From positions 12,513,274 to 12,577,273 of the forward strand of contig OZ022239.1 of NCBI GenBank assembly GCA_963978895.1: a stretch of 64,000 bases of DNA. Direction: 5' to 3'. The first letter of the stretch is position 1. The number at the start of each line of letters is the position of its first letter. Origin of the DNA: Erpobdella octoculata. Lineage: Eukaryota; Annelida; Clitellata; Hirudinida; Erpobdellidae. The notes below the pieces were generated by a model. It made no database searches, was not told the origin of the DNA, and saw only the letters and a program-made list of their open reading frames with translations. The position numbers were made by a program, and so were the translations under genes. Shown here piece by piece: positions 26,930 to 57,751 of the stretch.

Positions 26930-27285
26930 TATTGTTCTTTACACCAGGTGTTTTAAGTTTTATGACTGAAATGGCTGTATGTAGGAAGCACTATAAGTAC
27001 TTAATAATTTGATCCTTTTAACTTTTCCCTCCTCCTTTATCCAGGCTTGGGACTGGCTTGCAAAAGCAAGGCGGAGTTGTATATATGCCCTTCAGTGTTA
27101 CTTCATTACATATTAGCTTATAGTCCTTTACTCCAGGTGTTTTAAGACTGATAGAGCAGTGTGTAAGAAAATACCGAAGTAATTTTTACTTCCAATCGCG
27201 GATCTGGCGGATCATATTTTGATCTTCTTTTTCTCTCTCCTCCTTTACCATGCTCGGACTGGCTTGCGATTAGCAAAATGCCGTT
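26930..27285 (+). repeat. Two adjacent copies of an interspersed repeat ('CCAGGTGTTTTAAG' family)
   Basis: Both copies contain CTTTACxCCAGGTGTTTTAAG, a TGATCC/GATCTT-rich middle with CTTTTxCCTCCTCCTTTA, and GGGACTGGCTTGCAAAAGCA or a variant. Related copies lie at 31085-31235 (minus), 31468-31640, 32018-32062 and 40060-40175 (truncated). No coding sequence is seen; it is probably a SINE-sized element of unknown type. Confidence 0.7.
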
Positions 27286-27838
27286 TATTAACTTCTCTGC
27301 CGGTCATGCTTGCTTGATTTCTTGCACATGAAACAACCAACCTATGAAAAAACCAGTATTGTTAAATATTACACGAAGACCAAAAAGTAGCATTTACGTG
27401 TAATTGCATGAACGCATTCAAAAATTTTGCAGATGCAAAATTGTTTGAAAACGTTCCAAATTTCAGCTCAATTGGATGACGAGAAGTTGGTTAATTTACA
27501 CTTCCAAAGATTTTCACTTGCAAGATTTGCAAGCAAGCTAGCAACTAATTTAAAGGAAAATTTTAAACTAATATAAAATTCTAGCGGGGTGCCCGGCGTT
27601 GCCCGGGCTTTTTAGAGGTTTTTCTGTCGTTTTTCTCTCATGCTCCCGTTTCCTTTCCCGCTTGCTTTCACGCTCCCGGTCGCTTTCCCACTTTTCGACC
27701 ACCTAGAGCTCTAAAACTTCTAGGAAAGCTTTATTCTGGATGAAAATACATGAATTTAATGTTTCCGACATGAATTAGGCCTTAAATCAATTAAAATTAA
27801 TCACATCAAATTAGTTCAAGATACTCTTTTATAGGAAA

Positions 27839-28012
<174 letters not shown>

Positions 28013-28196
28013 AGAAACATAGCGTTGATATGTTTTTACGAGCCACATATATCAGAAACTTGGATGGCTTACAATCCACCACGAAATAACGCAAATATAA
28101 ATGTCTCAACTTCAGACTCGAACCCACGACTGTCGGATCGGCAAAACCGCCTCGCATCATGCCAACTACCTTACCATCTGCGCCACTTCCACCGCT
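28013..28196 (-). mobile_element. tRNA-derived SINE, second family, full head
   Basis: On the minus strand the element begins AGCGGTGGAAGTGGCGCAGA, continues TGGTAAGGTAGTTGGC (A-box region) and has a B-box-like GTGGGTTCGAGTC. A body containing TTATATTTGCGTTATTTCG follows. The same body recurs at 28365-28500. Confidence 0.75.
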
Positions 28197-28364
28197 AAAA
28201 AACAGTGGTTGTTAAGCGCTTTTGTTGGGGTATGTTGAAAACAACACTCGACTATGAATGGGTACGATTCAATGCTCGATAGTATATATAAGTTGTGCGG
28301 TTTACAATCCGTCACTAGCTAATTTAATAGCTATCGAAGATATATGTTTTGTAATATATATTAT

Positions 28365-28666
<302 letters not shown>

Positions 28667-28872
28667 GTTGCATTTTCCTATGAAAATGGACATAATTGCA
28701 CCTCTTTGTTTTTCCATTATAATTTTTTAAAATACTTTAAAATAATATTCTAAATAGCCTACAACCTATCCTCAGACCTACCAAATGTACACACAAAATT
28801 TAATAAAAATCGGTTCAGCCGTTTCGGAGGAGTTTGAAGTCAAACACTATGACACGAGATTTATATATATAT

Positions 28873-31080
28873 ATATATATCATAAAAAAATTTGTGGCTA
28901 GAACAGGGGGCGCGTACCGCGGGCGCCCTTCGTAAATCCGCCAATGTTTTACATACAATTGTACAGACATCAGAAATTACATATGTTGATATTTTTGAAA
29001 AATAACGACACAAAGTTCTGTTTGCTTTATTAGTTCAAGAGACAAAAGATGCAAAGTGAACACTCATCTTGTTTTTAGTTACCAATCACTATCATCATCA
29101 ATTAAAAATGACACTCGTGATAAAGTAATGTCTCAGAACCAATAATTGAGAACACACTTTTATAAATATAGTTTTGCCTCTGCTTGTTGTGTTACTTAGA
29201 AAATGTAGGCCCAAAGCTTTTTATTTTATTTAAGGTAAAGGTAAAGGTCGTAATATTAGGGCACCACTTCACGAAATACACTATGGCATTGCCGGGAATG
29301 GCTTGTGCTTATGGGATAACACAGTTTTACCTGTCCCCCGCACGTCTATCTGAAATCGGGATGTGCCGAACCCTATGACTCCCAGTCATTATTATTTATT
29401 AGTAAGATGTCAGAGAAAAAATTTATACATTTAAAAGCACTAGACATAACTTTTTTCTTGGTTTTATTTTTATTCAACGTGTTTTAACCACAATCTAAAT
29501 GTGACTAAGCTTAATATTCCCCTTAACACTTCGGCTAACAGGGTTTTTTTACCTTCTCAAAGAGATAGAACGAATGAGCTGACCTTTAGACATCTGTGCA
29601 CCTAATTGAACTTGTGACCCGGGTTCGCAGGCCAGACGCGTTACCATTTGTTAAATAAATTGGTGTCATGACTAATTCTCCTTAAAATGAAACCCTGATT
29701 ATTTATACCAGCGCGGGGATTCAGGACGCTTTTTGTTTCTTACGGCAGCTAAAAAAACCAAACCAATTGTTTGTTTAGTTGCGATGCGTTTGAGATCATA
29801 AAATATATTTTAAATAAGCGGCGTATTTTTAACACTTACAACTTTTATCCTTAATATAGAAAAATCTGTCCTGTTTGTCTGATGATAGCATAGCTGTTAT
29901 CTACAAAACAAAGTTCGATCTCAAATATGGTAAGTAGTCTAGATCTTGCTAAAAATGTAATTTTTATTGCGTTTAAAACAATAAAATTCAATTTAATGTA
30001 GACATGTGTAAATTCATAAGCTTCTATCTCTAAGGGCATCATTTGAGGAGGGAATAGGAGGTGGTTCCCCCCTCGAGAATTTTGCGTAAAAAATGTTTTG
30101 AACAATAAAAACGGTATGAGGTTTTGAAAAATGTTGGAAAAAGTACATACGATTTACCTCTCTCTCTCTGGTCATCTGCTATTTTGGGAATAAAGTGTGT
30201 GAGGCTTTTGAGAAATTTTGGAATGTGTGGGTTTTTGACACATTTTGCCCCACCCATCCTTATGCTGAAATGTCGCTCTTGTCTACCACCGGTCACAGTG
30301 GCGTAGCAGCCATATGTCGTAGGCTTATATTCAATTCATTGGTTGCTTTTACCTTGGTTATTAATGAATACTATCCAACACATATCTTGTATTTTGTTAT
30401 TTTTTTAAATTTTGCCTAATTGTTGTTTCCCTTGATACATGTATTTCCAGAATGTTTCTGACTGTGCACTCTGAGTTTGTTTTTTTAATGCAATATTATA
30501 TAAATTTTAAAATGATTTAGAAAAGTTTCTCTCGTGGAAAGCCTTGATCAGTAACCATATATATTGCTTCAAAAATTTTGTAAAACTCACCTAGAGCAAA
30601 GTAGAATTTCAAAAATACCACGTCAGAAAAGAACCAAGGACCATGGACTGAAATGAGATACTTATGAGTATTTTTCGGTCATCGGATGTTCTTACCGTAA
30701 ACCTGACTACTTTTGAGATTTTTTTGAAAATAAGATCAACCTCCATTTCCCGGTCATCGAGAGTTTTTGAAAAAAAAGTTAATACCTCTTAGAAAAAATA
30801 ATTGCTTGAACCAAAATTTGGTTACGCCAATGCCATGGGTCCTCAGACTTTTGTTGCCCAAGTGCCCAAATCTAGGCTGTTAGGCAACTGATCGGTCATC
30901 GACCATTTAAGACTAGCATTTACGGAAAATATGAAAATTTGTGCACCATCAGCACCAGGGTTTACTATTAGAAGAGCGAAAACAGCGCACAGCTGCACCC
31001 ACCTCCCGTAGGGCCTGCTGCTGAGCCGGGCCGAAGCATTATAGGTCAACAGCTGTACATCGCGAGTCGACTCTATAACT
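28873..31080. other. Intergenic stretch with decayed repeats
   Basis: No gene was recognised. GGTAAAGGTAAAGGTCGT (about 29233) opens a SINE-sized repeat. A tRNA-like minus-strand segment (GGTAACGCGTCTGGCCTG, then CCCGGGTCACAAGTTC) lies at about 29600-29655. CAGTGGCGTAGCAGCC at about 30297 and the complement of CATTGGCGTAACCAA near 30836 look like the imperfect ends of a ~540-bp hAT-type MITE, but I found no matching target duplication. Confidence 0.4.
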
Positions 31081-31084
31081 GCGC

Positions 31085-32062
31085 CTTGCTATTGTGAGCC
31101 AGTCCCAAACTTGGATAAAGAAGGAGGGATGAAGGTAAGAAAGAAATGATCAAATTATGATCCGTGACAAGAAGTAGTTCGGTATCTCCTATATGCTGCT
31201 ATTTGAATCTTAAAACACTTTGTGTAAAGGAATATAAACAAACTATTTAAAAATCAACTTGCGCATCTTAGTTGGTATCAGCGTTGTAAATAGAGAGAAA
31301 GTTCAACAACACCACAAAAGAGATATAATAACAGATAACTCTTGGCACTTCATTCAAAATAAACCCCAAATTTAATACACAAGTTCAATTTTTGTTTTAT
31401 AATAAATGAAGAAATTCACAGCCGTTAAAATATGGAAAATGACCAGGTCGATTGAATTTTTTTATAATAGTTTATAGTCCTTTAAAAGTGTTTCAAGACT
31501 GAACTGGCTGTATGTAGGAAGCCCCTAAATAATTGCTTTCCTGGTCGTCTTGGATCATAATTTGATCCTTCTAACTTTTCCCTTCTCTTTTCTCCAGGTT
31601 TGGGACTGGCTTGCAAAAGCAAGGCGGAGCTGGTCCATATGTAAGTTACAGTCATTTATGTCGTGGTGTCACAAATTTAATCAATCATAAAGACCACTTT
31701 ATTTGCTGTCTTAAGTCAAATGAACAACTTAAGAACAGACTGAAGATGGAATCAAAAGTGTGTGTCCGAAATTGGAATGTGCTGATCATCACTTAATCAC
31801 CCGTTAAATATGAAATTAGTATTCATTTTACGACCAGAACATATGGTTGCAGTATGACAGTAATTGAACTGAATAAAAACCATAACTGGATGAAGACCGA
31901 GTTGACCTAGGTCATTTGAACAAATTTCTCTTCGAGGATGTAGCAATGTGAAGCTTATCCTGCCCGGGACCCAAGCGTTAAAGTTGATACCACAGCGCTG
32001 AAAACTCTTTTTTTTATAATAGTTTATTAATAGTCCTTTACACCAGGTGTTTTAAGACTGAG
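31085..32062. repeat. Three more copies of the 'CCAGGTGTTTTAAG' family
   Basis: The copies are 31085-31235 on the minus strand, 31468-31640 on the plus strand, and a truncated 32018-32062 on the plus strand. The longer copies share the GGGACTGGCTTGCAAAAGCA or GGGACTGGCTCACAATAGCA block, which joins them to 26930-27285. Confidence 0.65.
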
Positions 32063-32540
32063 TGAAAACACTAATCTGCGGTCACTTTTATAGCAAATAC
32101 AACTTTTAAAGAAAAAGGAAATACGACCATCTAACCACAAAGACCTCTAATGAATAAAGCAAGTACTTTTAGGATCAATTTAGGTCTTTAAAAACAAAAA
32201 ATAATTTACTTGTGCAATGAATGTATGCAATATTAACTAAAATTTACTCAATCCACATAAATAACAAGATAAAAACCTCCTCAACTCCACCTAAATATTT
32301 TGGAAAAGATCTCTTGCTGGAAAATTGATATTCCTACAGACACCATCACACTAACAATGCATTTTGCTAACTCATCATCTGTAGTTTGCTATGTTCAGAA
32401 TAAGAATTTTAAATTTTGTAAATTAAATCATATAATTCAATAAGATAATTTCTAGGAAAACTCAATGATTTAGACTGTGGCAAGATCACTGTTATGTTAG
32501 TCAAGAAAATAAAATTTTAATAGAAACACACAACAATCTG
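32063..32540. other. 3' flank of MMACHC, no gene
   Basis: AT-rich. It probably includes the MMACHC 3' UTR, since the gene runs leftward and stops at 32541. No clear polyadenylation signal can be chosen. Confidence 0.4.
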
Positions 32541-33739
32541 TTAAACTATTGTTTTAAAACAATCACTAAGGTAAGTCCCATTTTTAATTTCCTCAATCAA
32601 TTTAGGTCTTTCATCCATCGATGCCAAAAAATATTTCTTTTGAATGTCTGAATAACGCTCTACAGGTTCAACCACATCTCTGAAGGCTCCATCATTCCAG
32701 TCAAAATTGTACTTTGTTAGAAGATCTATGATTTGGTTATTGTTTAAAAAACTAGTCATCTCTTTTTTCTCCAATGTCGGAACTTTGACATCCTTAAAAA
32801 TAAAAACCCCTCTCAGTCCAAACCATCCTCCGTAATGTGGGTGAACGCATACACCAAAAATCTTTTTCTAGAAGGGTGAATAAAATTTACAATTAGAAAT
32901 CATAATTAGATCAATAAGAAATAAATAGTTGTAATATCATTACATCTTCAGGCCAAGGATCACTGTCTATGACATTTTTTCTCTGATAGTAATAAACTCC
33001 TCCAGAAACATGGCCTGCTGTCTGGACAAGAACTTTTGGCCGTTTAGAGTGATGAAATTCAAAATCGTGTATGTAGTGCACATCTCTGTCAGGAAAAGCC
33101 TTTGAAAATTATACAAGTCAAAGCAGCAGAGTAGTGCATAGAAAAGTATAAGCTGCAACCTTTATAAAAATAGGCCACTTACCTCTTTTATCTTTTTAAA
33201 TTGTACTTTCATGCATTCATCAAGCGCATCATTTCCACCTTTTCCATCCAATTCCAGTAAAAATGGAATAAAAACATTTTCGAACATTTTGGGACGGCTG
33301 ATTATTACAAATGCGAGAGTATTGCTATCATATTGAAGAACAAAGCTTTTGTGTACATTTTCATTGTACCAACCAAGCTGAAAATCCAAATCCAATGTTA
33401 AAACAAAAAGAGTTTAAGCAGGTTTTTAGTCAGTCCAATAATTAATCATCTTAAACTTAAATCTCTGTGAGTCTATTAACTAAGAGATTTAAAAAAAAAT
33501 CACAGTTGTATGTCACACAATGTATAGCAGTATAGCATAGCATATAGCATGTGAATGTAACATTCAACTTTTACAACGTTAACTTTAAACTTAAAACATT
33601 TGAAACCCAATCAATCATATAACATAGTATATAGTATATAGCAATATAGAGAAGAGAGTCATACAGTCACCTTAAACGGATACGCTTCCAGACACAATGG
33701 AGCAATTACTTCATCCAACTTCAACTTAATCTCTTCCAT
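32541..33739 (-). CDS. MMACHC: MMACHC, cobalamin-processing enzyme (CblC), 4 exons
   Basis: MMACHC binds incoming cobalamin in the cytosol and removes its upper ligand (dealkylation with glutathione, or decyanation), feeding methionine synthase and methylmalonyl-CoA mutase. Exons on the minus strand: 33739-33671, 33377-33183, 33099-32944 and 32867-32541. All junctions are GT-AG in phase 0, giving 248 aa. Family stretches are EEIKLKLDEV...CLEAYPFK, LGWYNENVHKSF, NTLAFVIISRPKMFEN, PKVLVQTAGHVSGGVYYYQR, GVCVHPHYGGWFGLRGVF and FRDVVEPVERYS. The histidine of QTAGHVSGG corresponds to the cobalamin-contacting His122 of the human enzyme. The proline/serine-rich C-terminal tail of mammals is absent. 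The ATG chosen gives the expected N-terminus. A Harbinger transposon begins about 63 bp upstream. Confidence 0.97.
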
Positions 33740-34186
33740 TTTCCATGGATTGACCGACCTTGTGCTACCAACAAATACCGACAACTGAAGATCTGGGCTG
33801 CCATTCAAGAAAAATCCTAAAATTTATCTTAAGATTATCCTAAGATTTATCCTAAGATAGAAAGTTAGGATATCCTAAGATATATCTTAACTTAGGATAT
33901 GTCGTATTCTCGAAAGGTATATTAGGATATCCTAAGTGTAAGACTGTCCTAAGACCGCATATTTATCTTAAGACAATCCTAACCCGAGCAGCCAATGAAA
34001 AAGCGCGTTTCATGTGTAAAGCAAGCCAAGGTTGATTTATATATTTATATAGTACAAAAAATCGGCAATCAGACGTACGAGTGATAATACGAGAACTTTA
34101 ATGTAAACAAAGATTTTTGATTGTTAATAGCCTTTCTTTCACTTTTTTGTTTAAGAGATTTTGTATTTTTTCATATTTTTATTCTA

Positions 34187-34528
34187 ATGGAAACGTCTGA
34201 AACGCGCGACGTTAAACGCAGACCCAACTTTTCGAGCGATGAACTTGAAGTACTTACAAGTGAAGTACGTCTTCGTTCAAAAGTGTTAATGGGCAAGTTT
34301 GCGGGTCCGGCAGCAGCACTGACTAGAAAGACGGCATGGAACACCATTGCTGATCAAGTGTCAGCAGTTGGCATCAAGCGAACTGCTGACGAAGTTCAGA
34401 AAAAGTGGACCACCATGAAATCAGCTTCTAAAAAGAAATCGGCTGAAATCAACGCTTCCAGGCGAAGAACAGGGGGTGGACCATCTGAAGGAGGCGAGCT
34501 AACTACAGTAGACGAAAGAGTACTGTGA
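34187..34528 (+). CDS. Harbinger Myb/SANT-like DNA-binding accessory protein
   Basis: In Harbinger elements a Myb-like protein brings the transposase into the nucleus and to the DNA ends. The open frame here has METSETRD as its likely start; an upstream in-frame ATG at 34121 would add a hydrophobic leader that is probably untranslated. Residues 11-85 fit a Myb/SANT-like trihelix: FSSDELEVLTSEV, then TRKTAWNTIADQVSAVG, then DEVQKKWTTMKSASKKK. It closes with a basic and glycine-rich tail and stops at 34528, about 113 aa. It is short compared with some family members, which carry a longer tail. Its gene converges on the transposase gene with about 60 bp between stops. Confidence 0.85.
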   Translation: METSETRDVKRRPNFSSDELEVLTSEVRLRSKVLMGKFAGPAAALTRKTAWNTIADQVSAVGIKRTADEVQKKWTTMKSASKKKSAEINASRRRTGGGPSEGGELTTVDERVL

Positions 34529-34588
34529 ATTATTGGACCGTCTTCCGTCAATGGAGTTGAGGGAGGTCTGGATACGTCTGACCTGCTG

Positions 34589-35775
34589 CTAGGACTTGGG
34601 GACGCCAAAATACTGCTGAATCAGATCACGACGAACTTGAATAGCTAACTGTCCTTGCTGGCCGTTGCCTGCTTCCTCCCCATCTTGTTGATCATCGCTG
34701 TCATCGTCTCGCACCAGATTGTCATCCACAGGGATGCCTCGCAGCCTTGAAATGTTGTGTAGCACAGCACAAGCTACAACTATCTTACACACTTTTTTCG
34801 CAGTATAGAGCAGAGTTCCGCCACTTTTGTCCAAGCACCTGAAGCGAGATTTTAGCACACCAAACAGACGCTCAATGGCGTTCCTCGTTCTCGCATGAGC
34901 TCGGTTATAATTTGCCTCTGCTGCAGTCAATACATGTCCCGTCACGGGAGTCATCAACCAAGGTTCCAAAGGATATCCAGAGTCGCCTAAAGATAATACA
35001 AACAAGTGTTAAGCTCTCTATTTTTATAACCTTGGGATTATTTTACGTTGAATCATTAAAGTGAGTGAAAATTGAGTTACTGATAGTGAGAGCAGGAAAA
35101 TTTTGCCTAATGCCATAAATAAACAATTTTTTTACCTAAAAGCCATGCGTTTTTGACGATCCCTGTCTCCATGACAGTTTTCAGTCCTGACATTCGCCAG
35201 ATGAAAGAATCATGAGAACTTCCTGGCCATTTTGCTACCACATCACGAATAATCAAGTTGTTATCGCAAACCATTTGAACATTCACACTGTGATAGCCTT
35301 TGCGATTGACAAACGCCGGCTCTTCGTCGGAGAAAGGCGCCTTGATCGTGATGTGAGATCCATCAATGCAACCGATGACGTTTGGCAAACCAGCAACTTG
35401 GCTAAATCCGAGCTTGATGTCTCGTATTTCAGCTTCATTCATTGGAAACCGAATAAATGTCGGAGCCAGTGCACATAACGCGTCGGTGACACCGTGAATT
35501 GATCGACTAACCGATGGCTGCGTAACTCCATAAGTAGTGGAAATTGCCCATTGAAAACTGCCAGAAGCATAGAAAGTCAGCGCAATCAGAAGTTGTGTGG
35601 TTGTGTCTAATGATGCAGAGCGCTTTGTGTCACGAAATACTTGTTCTTCTATCAACGATTTTATATATTCTATAGCCTGACGATCAAATCGCGTATATTG
35701 AACTAACTCTACATCTGAAAGGTTTTCTAACAAAATGCGATCTTTAAAAATGCGTGGAACTGCAATAAAGTTCAT
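34589..35775 (-). CDS. Harbinger transposase (HARBI1-like), one intron
   Basis: Exon 1 is about 35775 to 35138 and exon 2 is about 34986 to 34589. The donor ...CTTTTAG|GTAAAA and acceptor TTTAG|GCGACTC join to restore WLLGDSGYPLEPWL. The enzyme cuts and pastes the element. The DDE-type acidic residues are present: D in GCIDGSHITIKAPF, D in LLGDSGYP and E in NAIERLFGVLKSRF. An N-terminal helix-turn-helix region includes GSFQWAISTTYGVTQPSVSR. The total is about 345 aa, close to vertebrate HARBI1 (about 349). There are no internal stops, so an active protein is possible. Confidence 0.92.
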
Positions 35776-35973
35776 TTCTGTCAGTTAATCGTACTCTTCC
35801 AACTATCTTAAGATTGGGTACAGGGCATCTTAAGATTTTAGTGAACTTAAGATAAAATAAATCTTAAGATTATCTTAAGATTTTTCGAGAATTGACGCTT
35901 CGTCCTAAGATTATCTTAAGACAATCTTAGGATAATCTTAAGCTAAGATATGTCCTAAGATTTTTCTTGAATG

Positions 35974-37867
35974 TGGCCGCGGGAATTTCGCTCTGTATAC
36001 AATACCAACGGTAATTTTGTCCAAGTAACAAAATAAATATTGTCCTAACCCTAAATTTGTAGTTAAAACATCTAGTTAAATTTTTTAAGTAGTCTGGAAA
36101 TAAAATAACGCAACCAGGAAAACATGAAAAGTTGAAAATAAATATTGATAGGAAGCAATTAGTTTTAACAGTGTACTCCTCCTTGCTCTTTTGACATAAA
36201 AGTATTTCTTGTAAAAATAGTATACTCGTTAAAATAACTTTTTCTTATCATTCTGATATCACACCTGAAAACCCTATACAGGTCATCCCAAGCCTTGTTT
36301 TTGTTTGCTCTGTGGGTCACAGCCTCTTCTTGTTGTGATGAACGCCGTTTCGCTGGGTGTCTCAGTTGTTATTGAGTTATTTTTTGATAAATTACTATTG
36401 TGAAGTCATATCAACTTTCTGTTTTATTTATTTATTTATTGCAAAATGAAGATGAAACGGTGAGGTGAGAATGAATTATAATCTTTAAATTTTAAATTAA
36501 AAAAATTGTAATGGCATCGCTAGCTGTGTAGCTGTTTTATTTTAATTTTAAACGTTAAACATTGACGTTTTTTGCTCTTTTAGTTTTAATTAGTTGATTG
36601 ACTGGTAAATGTAGAAATATCCAGCTTTACAACTTCTTTCTAGAAGCTAGATTCTAGTAGACTTTTTCTTAGTCTATATAATCGTAGATGCTATATAGTC
36701 AAATAAGAAGAGATTGAATTAAAATTAAAATTGTGTGTTAAAATTTTAATGTGGGTTTTCTGTAACTTTTATATGCATTGAACTTTGCTCCTATCAGTTA
36801 TTTATAACAAATTATCATTTGTATGAAATAATTATAGACAACATAAATAATTAATTTTGTGCTATTGTGATTTTGATAGTAATCTGTGAATTTTATGAAT
36901 TTCTGTTTAATGGTAATATTCTAAATAATAAACTTAAGTTATTAATGATTTATTGAGACATAGTTCAGTTCAGTCTTGAGGAGAATATTGTGATAATTTA
37001 TAAAACTTGTTATACTGAAATGCAAATGTCATGTTGATTGTCTAATCTCTGTAGTAATAAGCTGGTAGAACCTTTGTGATTAATTAGTTTTGAGAATTTA
37101 AGAAAAGGATTTAGCAAGAAGTGTCAGCGATGATAACACTTTCAAATGTTCACCTCTTTTTGCTGTTTTGTTAATTGACAGAAGTTGTCAACTTTAATCA
37201 AGTTTGAATAATGTATAGTTTTTGTTTTATGTAACAAACTATTAATAAATTTCAAAACCTGCTGTATAATTTACATTTAAATTTTTTTTTCATTTTTGTT
37301 TGATCTCATAGATATTTTTTACGATTATTATTATTATTATTATATGTTTTATTTACAGTATTTTCAATTTTTTTTAGTCATATAAATAGTTCCGTTAATT
37401 AAATGATGCTGATATCTAATTTGTGATCATGGAGAAGTTAAGAGTATAAAAAATTCCAAGTAAAAGTGAAACTCCTAGCAGCATAGCAACAAGCACAAGC
37501 AGTGATCTTCACAGTGTGTAATTTTCTTATTTTCAAGCTCTAATTTTATGAGTTCTCTTTCCATCAGATGCTGAAAAAAAGTGAAGGATTTGCTTATCTG
37601 TGTACTTACGCGGTGTCAGGAGGTATGAGAGATGTTGGCGCATGCGGGTGTTTCAAAACACAGTGCAGTCTTCATTGCTCTTGTATAATAAAAAAAAACT
37701 CATTCTCTATCTCTCACTGCCACATTACTTTTTTGCGGCATTACATCAGGCAATACATCGCCTCTGTTCATTCAGAACTAGTTTTGAACAATTTCTTGCA
37801 TCTACAGTGTGAGCTGATTGAATAATTTTAATTACAGCCCAGGTCTCTTGGCATCAAATGGAAAGCA
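35974..37867. other. AT-rich region upstream of the cytokine receptor
   Basis: No ORF of note. The region probably contains the receptor promoter and 5' UTR. Short frames at 37568-37825 have no family resemblance. An upstream out-of-frame ATG lies at 37858, 10 bases before the chosen start. Confidence 0.4.
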
Positions 37868-54112
<16,245 letters not shown>

Positions 54113-54158
54113 TGGCTATGTGTTAAAAATCGTTTTATCATACAGGGTGATTATAAAT

Positions 54159-54202
<44 letters not shown>

Positions 54203-55894
54203 TTGTGTATGTGCAACTTGTTAATTTTTTGTTACCTTATATTAATAATGGCAGATCCATTAGCTGTTTGTTTATATAAATTGAGTTATTTTAGTTGTTT
54301 AGCGATATTTCCGGTGTCTTCAATTTTCCATTGAGTTTTTTCAGCCAGTCAAGATTTTCTTTTTTATAACACAAATTTATTTCATTTCAAAACACATTAT
54401 GCATGTTGCCTTAAAGAAAGTGTTACATGCCAAATTGTTATTGCCAGCTTTGCCATTTTAAAGTTCTGTCCTGCTTTCTTTTGTTTTGAATTGTTATTAA
54501 TTTTATATTCCAATGAGCTACCTTCGAGATGGTATCTGTTATTTATATTTTATTAATTAAGATGTTATTTTTATTTCTTATTGGGCTAATATATGTTACT
54601 AAGGCTTCCTTATGGCCAGGACTTTCAATAGCCATAATAAAATTGGCTCTATATCTTTATTTATCAAATATGTTTATCATATCACTTAACTGCATTAATT
54701 TTTGTTTTTGTCTATTGTATTGTCATTTATTATTATTATTTGTTGTGTGCACAAAGACTGCGTTACAATTTCTTTATATCAAATTCAAAAAACCTGTATG
54801 CAGGCAGCCTTCAAAAGTAGCTTCGTAACCCCGACCACCTCATGTTGTTATGAACGTTTCTGCGCGTGTTTTTTGTATTATGGTGTTTATAATTTTTCCA
54901 ACCAATTAAAATAAAAATGGTCAATGTGGCAATATGTATGTGCAATTAATATGAACATTAAAAAGTAAAGTCTCCTAATCATTTGCTGACCTTCAGTGTG
55001 CATTAGTAAAATCAATTATATCAGGTTAACCATCTTTGTGCTCTTTAAAATCTTGCAGCCTTGGTGAAACACAAGAAAACTATGCCGTATTAAGTGCCAT
55101 AGCCAACTTCGTGCTTCTAAGAATTTGATGTTGTTTTGTAAAAACCTTTTGAAGTCACATTGGCTTAATATTGTTCTTCAATTACAACGTTTACAGTACT
55201 ATTTGTTGTTTTCCCATTGTATTGTTTACTAAATTTTAATTTTTTTTATTATTAAACTATTGAAATATTTAATTTACTTCTAATAAAAAAATCTGTTTCA
55301 AAAGAAAGTAAATATGACTCTAGCACAAATATTTTATTGGCATGGTAAAATGCCAACAAGAAATATATTTATGCACAAGAATGAATAATTTATAATCGTA
55401 TCGCTTACGGTTATTTATGACTCAATAAACATCACCAGCCCTCATGCCATACGTCATGCCCCTTTCCAATAAATAGATTTTTGAATAAGCTCTATAAATA
55501 CATTACTAAATTAAAACAAAATTGTTGGTCACATGTTTAATATGAATAAAAGCAGGTAATTTAATTGAGAACCAAACAAATGTGAATAACGATGCTAACC
55601 CCCATAAAATCATTCTAACTTGTCATTTTATTATTAGGATGAACTAAGAGTATTTACAAAGCTTTCAGTTTACCATATAAGCAGAATTTCATTTCATAGC
55701 TGGATTAGTCAAAACTGTAAACCTATAAACCTATGTGAAATAATATATAATTTATAACCATCTCTCTCAAATAAAAGTAATTTAATGAAATTATATAGAT
55801 GCAACAAACCAGATCAAAAAAGTATCTAATAAGTATATGAGCATGATATCATCAATGCATTTTTCATAAAAGGAAATGTTTTAATGAAAAAGAT
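54113..55894. other. Region between convergent receptor and SLC35E3 genes
   Basis: It should hold the 3' UTRs of both genes. A short (TA)n run lies at 54162-54197. AATAAAA-type signals for the receptor occur near 54910 and 55280. No other gene was found; the small frames at 54529-54914 lack features. Confidence 0.55.

Positions 55895-57751
<1,857 letters not shown>

Larger units (their letters stand above)
33802..35973. mobile_element. Two-gene Harbinger (PIF/Harbinger) transposon
   Basis: The ends are CATTCAAGAAAAATC at 33802 and its complement ending near 35973. Both subterminal regions (33815-33985 and 35795-35960) are packed with CCTAAGAT and ATCTTAAG motifs. Inside lie convergent genes for a Myb-like protein (plus strand) and a DDE transposase (minus strand), the standard Harbinger pair. 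The short target duplication expected for the family could not be recognised with confidence. Both frames are open, so the copy looks young. Confidence 0.9.

Noticed and set aside
30297..30836. A hAT-type MITE with CAGTGGCGTAGC and CATTGGCGTAAC ends
   Set aside because: The ends are only partly matching and the flanking 8 bases do not form a duplication, so it is noted only inside a gap entry.
33798..35980. A TWA-type target duplication for the Harbinger
   Set aside because: Bases flanking the best TIR boundaries (TGC on one side and TGG on the other) are not identical; the duplication may have mutated or the boundary may be off by a few bases.
35974..37867. Extra receptor exon upstream of the signal peptide
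   Set aside because: Exon 1 already begins with an ATG and a clear signal peptide; upstream frames have no homology, and the 37568-37825 frame lacks a usable in-phase donor.
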